From NCBI GenBank assembly GCA_022925895.1, contig JAKSYS010000247.1, forward strand, positions 64,001 to 78,816: a DNA stretch of 14,816 bases, given 5' to 3'. Source of the stretch: Fragilaria crotonensis. Taxonomy: Eukaryota; Bacillariophyta; Fragilariophyceae; Fragilariales; Fragilariaceae. The position numbers and the translations under genes are program-made. Each line of letters opens with the position of its first letter. Positions within the stretch are counted from its first letter, which is position 1. Of the stretch, positions 10,252 to 14,816 are shown piece after piece. The notes below the pieces were generated by a model. It did no database searches, had not been told where the DNA came from, and saw only the letters and a list, made by a program, of their open reading frames with translations.

Positions 10252-10904
10252 CTCTTTCATTGCGCGTTCAATTTGCTCTTCCATCGAAACAGAGGCATGG
10301 AAGATGGTCTCGTAAAATCGTCGAGCACTGGAATAAAAGATCCTTGGAGCTGTTCCAAATGAAACATTCTCCACAGATTGCGAACGCAATAAAATATGCC
10401 GTAGGTGCCAAACTTTATTTTCATGGTCTTCGGGCTTGAAAATTGCATCTGCAAAACGCAAATCGTTGTACCAATTCCGAAAAGGTGTCAAGTTCTGTTC
10501 AACGAAGCCAACTTCCAATCCACGCAAATATGCATTGATAACACCACGCTTTTGCTTATGGTTCAGCTTGCCTACCAACTCCTTTGTTCCATCAATTGAT
10601 ACACAGAATCCAAGATCAAAGTTGCATTGATTGTTTTTGACACAGTGACAACAACCTCAACGTCACCTTCCACAAGATCAATAATGCCTTTATTTGGGAA
10701 AGGAAGGTGAGGCTCAGCCTCACGAGCAGCTTCGCCATTACTTGAGCCCTTGCATGGATTCAGCATTTGCAAGATCTGACAAGGCCGAAGCTGCCACATC
10801 TGCTTCTGTATCCATTTCACCGAGCAGCTCACTACTCAAATCTTTGGCACTCATCATGTCGAAGAAACAAAAGTTTGTTGTGTGCAAGCTTCACAATCCT
10901 CAAT

Positions 10905-11072
10905 GACGTCCAATTTCTTGAACGGTCCTACGATGAGCAATAGGACTGCTGCACCGACCAAGTAATGTGGGCTTTACCAGTAAGGCACGACGTGTAGGCA
11001 CACTACTCTTTCGAGCAAGATCCTCGCAGGTGACTGGTGTCCACACACAAAACAAGGTGATGCAGCAACAGA
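10905..11072. repeat. 168-bp tandem duplication, copy 1
   Basis: Starts GACGTCCAATTTCTTGAACG and ends GATGCAGCAACAGA. It is identical to 11181-11348 except for one base (CCGACC here, CCAACC there), at an offset of 276 bp. On the minus strand it stays open in the frame 11121-10900 and encodes LARKSSVPTRRALLVKPTLL after a hydrophobic Cys-rich stretch. It lies 47 bp upstream of the accessory gene start, so it may be promoter, 5' UTR or a remnant of upstream coding sequence. Confidence 0.95.
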
Positions 11073-11165
11073 GCAATGTGGAGAATGAAAGCAACAAATA
11101 TTGTGTTCTCACAACAGTCAATCAATTGCGTCAGAGCAAAATGAAGTTGTCCAAATCGATCAAAA

Positions 11166-11181
11166 CAAGGCAGGTTCAAAG
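11166..11181. repeat. 16-bp repeat at spacer end, copy 1
   Basis: CAAGGCAGGTTCAAAG recurs at 11415-11430 as CAAGGCAGGTCCAAAG (15/16). Together with the 168-bp copies it defines a unit of about 250-276 bp: conserved block, divergent spacer, short conserved tail. Confidence 0.75.
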
Positions 11182-11348
11182 ACGTCCAATTTCTTGAACG
11201 GTCCTACGATGAGCAATAGGACTGCTGCACCAACCAAGTAATGTGGGCTTTACCAGTAAGGCACGACGTGTAGGCACACTACTCTTTCGAGCAAGATCCT
11301 CGCAGGTGACTGGTGTCCACACACAAAACAAGGTGATGCAGCAACAGA
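11181..11348. repeat. 168-bp tandem duplication, copy 2
   Basis: One substitution from copy 1. The minus-strand frame 11412-11176 gives the same 55-residue C-terminal peptide with one R-to-W change and an unrelated N-terminus. The DNA between the copies (11073-11165) and after copy 2 (11349-11414) is not alike, so the near-identity ends abruptly at both edges. Confidence 0.95.
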
Positions 11349-11414
11349 ACCGTGAATCAATCGAAATCAACAACAACACTTGCTTGCTGATTGTAATGAT
11401 GCAAAGAAGCACAG

Positions 11415-11430
11415 CAAGGCAGGTCCAAAG
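11415..11430. repeat. 16-bp repeat at spacer end, copy 2
   Basis: Matches 11166-11181 in 15 of 16 bases and marks the right edge of the second repeat unit. No third 168-bp block follows. Confidence 0.75.
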
Positions 11431-11594
11431 CTGGGAGAAATGAAAGTTGTAAGAATGAGAAGTAAAAACATTGAAGCAGCGAACAAATCAGCAAATAAAT
11501 TACACATTCATTGTAAGAGTATGAGCGCATCAACAGCGGCATGGATAGTAGAACCATAAACAGTATGTTCTGTCTACAGTACATGCGCGTTGTT

Positions 11595-12100
11595 TAATGT
11601 AGCACAGTACTCGTACCACCATGCAGTAGGAACCACGTGTGTTTGGCGCGTACTACCAGTAGTCGGTCACAGTACAAAATTAACGGTACTGGTACAACGA
11701 TAGTGTGAAAAACACGTAGGTACAGAGTTTTTGTACATCCGGGTTACGAATCGATGCAACAAAAGAAACATGATGTCAACACTTCAAAAAGCACAACAAC
11801 CTTGCCTTTCACATGAAAAAAAACGCTCACCCATTGAACACACAAGATAAGAGGACAGGATGAAACTTACAGATTCGAATTTGGACGAAAATTGAAAGGA
11901 GAGTCAAGGTTAGTGTCAGCACACTTGAGGAAGTGTGCAATGGATGGAGTTGTGTACCCAAAGAAAATCTCGACACGTTAACGGTAATTTAACGGGTTTA
12001 CGGTTAAAGTCCGATCATGGTAACGGTACTACAGTAATGTTACCATAGCAGTACCATGCATTCCGACCTTCTTTTCCTACGGTACCAGTACAACTAAACT
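11595..12100. promoter_or_regulatory. GTAC-rich putative regulatory segment
   Basis: The segment is dense in GTAC-containing and GGTAC/GTACC words: CAGTACTCGTACC, GCGTACTACC, CACAGTAC, ACGGTACTGGTAC, GGTAACGGTACTAC, GCAGTACCATGC and ACGGTACCAGTAC. Such clustering is absent from the coding parts. It lies between two divergent genes, about 0.75 kb from each start. Calling it regulatory is inference; no transcription start can be placed. Confidence 0.35.
12017..12046. repeat. 30-bp near-perfect inverted repeat (hairpin)
   Basis: ATGGTAACGGTACT (12017-12030) pairs with AGTAATGTTACCAT (12033-12046): 12 of 14 positions pair across a 2-base loop. A further GCAGTACCATGC follows at 12048-12059 and can pair in part with the left arm. 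This is a candidate protein-binding palindrome or extruded hairpin in the divergent intergenic region. Confidence 0.7.
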
Positions 12101-12432
12101 TAAGATGAGGTCTTTCTTGTTTTACATGTAGACACTGTACTAGCCTATATGCATCGCCATCAAGCTCTTCAATGGCAATCATACCCTTTGCTTCGCGTTA
12201 GATTGCTAATGTCGTTTGTGCAAAACACATGCTTGGATTATAATTTCAATATTTTATTGCAGAACAAGACAATTACAAATGTGAGACAAATAACGAATTG
12301 GCTACTAGGCATAATGTTGTTGTGACTACTTCTAAAGCCTAGATAATAGATGCGCAAAATAACGTCACTACTTTAAAGGTTGTATGATAACAATACAAAC
12401 AAAATGGCAGTACAAACGATTGCGTTATAGTT

Positions 12433-12483
12433 TTGTTTTCTAGTTAGTTATGCTAGCTACTGCAAACTAACAAAGTAAAACAA
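12433..12483. repeat. Imperfect inverted repeat, arms about 17-19 bp
   Basis: The left arm TTGTTTTCTAGTTAGTT (12433-12449) is complementary, with a 2-base gap and one mismatch, to AACTAACAAAGTAAAACAA (12465-12483), with a 15-base loop containing GCTAGC. It is AT-rich, so a chance origin is possible. Confidence 0.45.
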
Positions 12484-12868
12484 CAACAGCCACCGGTTAC
12501 ATTAGTGCGTAAAACACCACTAAAAATGTAATACAATCGTACTAAAAATTGTGGTTAACTTAACTGATGTCATCAGAAGCCAAAGTTAGCATCACAATAA
12601 AAAGAAGTCGGAGTCAATTAGTCACGACCAATTAAGGTTTGAATTCAAAACTGTGTACAATTTGCCGTAAAATTCAAATTGCATGACTAGCTACCTATCT
12701 TAATCACACATGTTGATTTTAAATGCACGTCTTCATGATACGTAATGCATTGCACTTAAATAAAATACTTTTGAATCATGTAAACACACATTTACTACCA
12801 TTTGGTGTACATTGCACGCCCAAATTAATCATAAAACCAATTCATCACATAAAATTGAATAACTGAAC

Positions 12869-14330
12869 ATGAGTGCATTGCATTCGAAAGGTTGGCTTGA
12901 TCCGTCGTCAGTGCTAGATGATGAACTTCCTGCTGTCTTGAATAAAAACTCACATTACCATAAGTTAAGTTGCAAATCAAATGTGGTGGCCGATGTTACG
13001 CACAGTAATCAGACAGCAGTTGTGGAACCACAAAGGCAAGCATATTCATTTATTGATAGATATTCATCACTTCCAAGTTTGCAATGCAAGCTAAATGCCG
13101 CAAATGACATTACGCCAACGTTTGCAATGCACCATGGCAATCCGATTGTACCTTTAAACATGGATTTGCAAAACACAATTGCTTCCCAACGCATGATGGT
13201 ACGCGAATGTGTTAAGACCAAATTGTTTCGTCGCCTTAAATTTTTCAAAAAAGACGTGCATGGTTTGTTTGATCGACGCCAAGGAACTGTGTGTGCAATG
13301 ATTATTGCAAATTGCAACGTTGAAGCAGAAAACGCGGACGAGTATTGGTGGGCAGATATGCGCAAATTGGTTGTGTGTACTCACACAGATCGTCGCAACA
13401 ATGTCATTAAAAATATGCGTCTGCGATTTCGAGGTAAGTTTGCAATGCAATTATGACCTTTGTTGTATAAATGCTTACAGCGTACTTCAAAAACATTATT
13501 GCAGATGGCATGTGTGGAAAAATCGCTCATTTTAAGATAAACAATGGCAAAGAGGCTGATATGGATTACATGTTGGACATGAGAGATAACTTGGTCCATT
13601 ACGTGCATTTAATTGATATTTATGCACCATGCATTGTTGGACACAGTATTTGGAATAACAAAGCAAACATGGCACGCTATTGTGGTGACAGCGCAGCATT
13701 GTTTAACGACTTTGTGTTTTCCATGAGTGATGAAGCGTTTATGTTGCTTGTGTTGCTTAACTACACAGAAACATGGATGTCAGAATTAGCACGTGAACAA
13801 TCAAAGGTACGTACAATACAGTGACATTGATTATAAATGATATTTGTTTGTTCTAACGCTTGACATTCAACATTATTGGCGTGGTGCAACAGCTTCAAGC
13901 CAATGTTGGCGGCGGTGTTTTAGTTGTGAGCCAAACAGTGGTGAGTTTATAATGTGTATTTCAGTGACAGGCACGACACTTTCTTATGAACCAAATGCGG
14001 AGCTCACAATGCAATTTTGTTTAGGCACCAAAATTTACATTGTCACGCAAACAACGTAACGACGTCAATGGTGTAGCTGGGATTGGATGGACTGAAGAGG
14101 GTCTAAGCAAGTTCAATGAATTGTATGATCTTGTCGAGGAAGACCGCATTGCACGAGGTTTGACATTCAACCATGAATTGCTGAATGTGTTTCTCGAGCG
14201 TCAACGCGTTGTGAAGGTAAATCCTGCACGTCTCAATGCGAGGAAACGCAAGACCATTACACGCGATGATATGGGACCGATTGATACATCATGCAGGGAT
14301 GCTTTGCAAAATGGCTTGGTTCCAATTTAG
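12869..14330 (+). CDS. Four-exon gene of unknown function, intact (414 aa)
   Basis: Exons 12869-13433, 13481-13806, 13893-13940 and 14025-14330 join without a stop to 415 codons including TAG. All three introns are GT..AG, short (47, 86, 84 bp), and the phases agree (1, 0, 0). No family is recognised. Visible traits are a basic segment KLFRRLKFFKKDVHGLFDRR near residues 118-137, then a WW-containing stretch (EYWWADMRKLVVCTHTDRRN). Exon 2 has FKINNGKEADMDYML and a mixed helical region. Exon 4 has GWTEEGLSKFNELYDLVEED, a predicted helix, and a basic ARLNARKRKT tail. There is no signal peptide or membrane segment. The Lys/Arg patches suggest a nucleic-acid or chromatin partner, perhaps a transposition accessory factor; that is inference. 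Unlike its neighbours it is uninterrupted. Confidence 0.8.
13434..13480 (+). other. Intron 1 of the four-exon gene
   Basis: Donor GTAAGT directly after TTTCGAG, acceptor GCTTACAG before CGTACTTC. 47 bp, phase 1; contains an in-frame stop (TTATGA region) if not removed. Confidence 0.8.
13807..13892 (+). other. Intron 2 of the four-exon gene
   Basis: Donor GTACGT after CAATCAAAG, acceptor GTGCAACAG before CTTCAAGCC. 86 bp, phase 0. Reading through gives a stop after 18 bases, supporting removal. Confidence 0.75.
13941..14024 (+). other. Intron 3 of the four-exon gene
   Basis: Donor GTGAGT after CAAACAGTG, acceptor TTTTGTTTAG before GCACCAAAA. 84 bp, phase 0. It leaves a 48-bp exon 3 (LQANVGGGVLVVSQTV). 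An alternative acceptor TTTCAG at about 13971 exists but the chosen one has the better pyrimidine tract and keeps the frame. Confidence 0.7.
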
Positions 14331-14401
14331 CATTGTTTAATCATATCAACTAGTCTTTGGAATACATGTTTTACATTCACAAAGATGATAGAGTTGTACT
14401 T

Positions 14402-14413
14402 GAATAACTAGTG
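14402..14413. repeat. Candidate right terminal inverted repeat of a CACTA-type element
   Basis: On the minus strand this reads CACTAGTTATTC, matching CACTACGTATTC at 2794-2805 in 10 of 12 bases. The neighbouring ATGTAAAA on the inner side also has a counterpart inside the left end. Flanking bases do not give a perfect target duplication. Confidence 0.3.
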
Positions 14414-14568
14414 AGCCGATACATGAAAGTGCTATTGATGTAAGTATGGTATACCACTATTGTCCTTTTAAGTACGGTAATATGTACAACAGGATTACGT
14501 TTTATCCAAAAAATGGAGGCATGTTATGGACAAAGCAAATAGAGATATCAGTTTAACTGATCAGCAGG

Positions 14569-14683
14569 ATTCCGTATTCTCAATTCTACAGATGTTGGGC
14601 GTTAGAACGCAGATGCAAGTAATAATGTTTTGAAGAATTCCATATTCTATTATGCAGTATATGTGCAAAAAAGTACGGAATAT
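14569..14683. repeat. Short dispersed repeat ATTCCRTATTC, three copies
   Basis: Two direct copies, ATTCCGTATTCT at 14569 and ATTCCATATTCT at 14637, and one partial inverted copy (ATATTCCGT on the minus strand) at 14675-14683 lie within 115 bp. CGTATTCCT near 2799 is similar. They could be subterminal transposase-binding repeats if the element extends beyond 14413. Confidence 0.4.
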
Positions 14684-14816
14684 CTAAACGGGACTAGTAC
14701 ATCAGCAGTATCAACGAATAAAATAGTGCGGAAAAACCCAAAATATAGTAAGTAGAAACCAAAAATAAAATACATATTTATTGCTATAGTACAGGACTTG
14801 CTTTTTAGATGAAGGT

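Larger units (their letters stand above)
6160..10857 (-). pseudogene. Giant accessory protein: GNAT-like + Ulp1/C48 protease + papain-like domain
   Basis: About 1,565 codons from ATG 10857 to the stop at 6160, split by 1-nt-type shifts near 10748, 10615, 8825, 7605 and 6450. At each, the neighbouring frame continues at once with plausible protein and no intron signals. The start is MMSAKDLSSELLGEMDTEAD; in-frame stops lie just upstream. Domains in order are an unassigned N-terminus, GNAT-like (10251-9873), Ulp1/C48 (about 9441-8690), a Ser/Lys/Asp-rich tail with SIM-like repeats and a PTKKRKGGDLLKR nuclear-localisation-like patch, a Lys/Glu-rich region, and a second Cys-protease-like domain (6630-6300). 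Established: Ulp1 enzymes remove SUMO and occur in plant KAONASHI transposons. Inferred: a transposon passenger countering SUMO-linked silencing. It could also be several genes. Confidence 0.78.
10858..12868. other. Long intergenic region between divergent genes
   Basis: About 2 kb separates the start of the minus-strand accessory gene from the start of the plus-strand four-exon gene, so it should hold both promoters. From 10905 to about 11430 lies a tandem duplication. From about 11580 to 12100 the sequence is rich in GTAC/TACGGTAC-type words. From 12100 to 12868 it is strongly AT-rich with little structure beyond one imperfect hairpin. No tRNA or other RNA gene was recognised. Small minus-strand frames inside the duplication are described with the repeats but not called as genes. 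Confidence 0.6.
2794..14413. mobile_element. Candidate large CACTA/Plavaka-like DNA transposon with accessory genes
   Basis: The proposed unit contains a CACTA-superfamily transposase, a convergent GNAT/Ulp1/papain-like accessory gene 61 bp from it, and a four-exon gene of unknown function whose stop is 83 bp inside the proposed right end. At about 11.6 kb it would be large but within the range of CACTA elements that carry extra genes. The support is the tight tail-to-tail packing of the first two genes and the Ulp1 protease, a recurrent transposon passenger in plants. The ends rest only on short imperfect terminal repeats without a confirmed target duplication, so the boundaries are tentative. 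Confidence 0.4.
14331..14816. other. Non-coding AT-rich right flank
   Basis: No gene is seen. It holds the candidate right element end (14402-14413) and, further right, repeats of the word ATTCCRTATTC: 14569-14580, 14637-14648 and, inverted and partial, at 14675-14683. The rest of the copia gag expected on the far side of an inserted element is not present within the window. Confidence 0.5.

Noticed and set aside
10900-11412. Two small minus-strand frames (73 and 78 codons) with a hydrophobic N-terminus and a shared basic tail, resembling secreted peptides
   Set aside because: Both lie within the 168-bp duplication, their similarity is simply that of the DNA, the N-termini are unrelated, and no other frame-based or context evidence supports a gene. 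Kept as a repeat finding only.
14724-14728. Alternative TAGTG at 14724 as right CACTA end
   Set aside because: Its inward sequence matches the left end less well than the copy at 14413, and the flanking bases (AGA versus CGG) give no target duplication.
2701-14746. Similar words near both sides (GACCCAAAATTG at 2701 and AACCCAAAATATAG at 14737) as element termini or LTR traces
   Set aside because: They are in direct, not inverted, orientation, only about 9-10 bases match, and no longer LTR-like similarity extends from them.
1-14816. CRISPR arrays, tRNA/rRNA genes, bacterial promoters or ribosome binding sites
   Set aside because: No spaced repeats, cloverleaf sequences or rRNA-like segments were seen, and the window is eukaryotic with spliceosomal introns.

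Overview
This is a eukaryotic window with no bacterial-style operons. It has short GT..AG introns, a gene-poor AT-rich intergenic region and several mobile-element genes. The mix of Ty1/copia pol, a Plavaka/CACTA-like transposase of the kind common in diatoms, and GTAC-rich upstream sequence suggests a diatom or related stramenopile nuclear genome. That placement is inferred from style, not from a search.

Layout. (1) 1-2695, minus strand: a Ty1/copia gag-pol remnant running zinc-knuckle tail, aspartic protease, integrase, linker, reverse transcriptase. It is cut by the window edge inside RT (YCDD motif at 20-31), lacks the rest of gag, and is split by several frameshifts. (2) 3218-6098, plus strand: a CACTA-superfamily (Plavaka-like) transposase in several frame-shifted pieces. 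(3) 6160-10857, minus strand: a very long gene of about 1,560 codons in about six frame-shifted pieces. It reads as one protein with a GNAT acetyltransferase-like domain, a Ulp1/C48 SUMO-protease domain with its full His-Asp-Gln-Cys set, a low-complexity tail with three SUMO-interaction-like motifs, and a C-terminal papain-fold protease-like domain. It converges on the transposase with a 61-bp gap. (4) 10858-12868: a long intergenic region with a 168-bp tandem duplication, a GTAC-rich segment and two hairpins. (5) 12869-14330, plus strand: an intact four-exon gene (414 aa) of unknown function. (6) 14331-14816: non-coding.

How it may fit together. The transposase, the multi-domain protease/acetyltransferase and the four-exon gene look like the cargo of one large CACTA-type DNA transposon. 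A weak pair of CACTA-type ends (2794-2805 and 14402-14413, 10/12 matching) brackets exactly these three genes, but no clean target-site duplication is visible. The most notable point is the large accessory protein. A transposon-borne SUMO protease joined to an acetyltransferase and a second cysteine-protease fold suggests the element edits host SUMO or chromatin control; that role is inference.

Caution. Most interruptions behave as 1-nt indels, many in short homopolymers, and few are clean nonsense changes. Either the element decayed recently by indels or the assembly carries long-read indel errors; this cannot be decided from one sequence.
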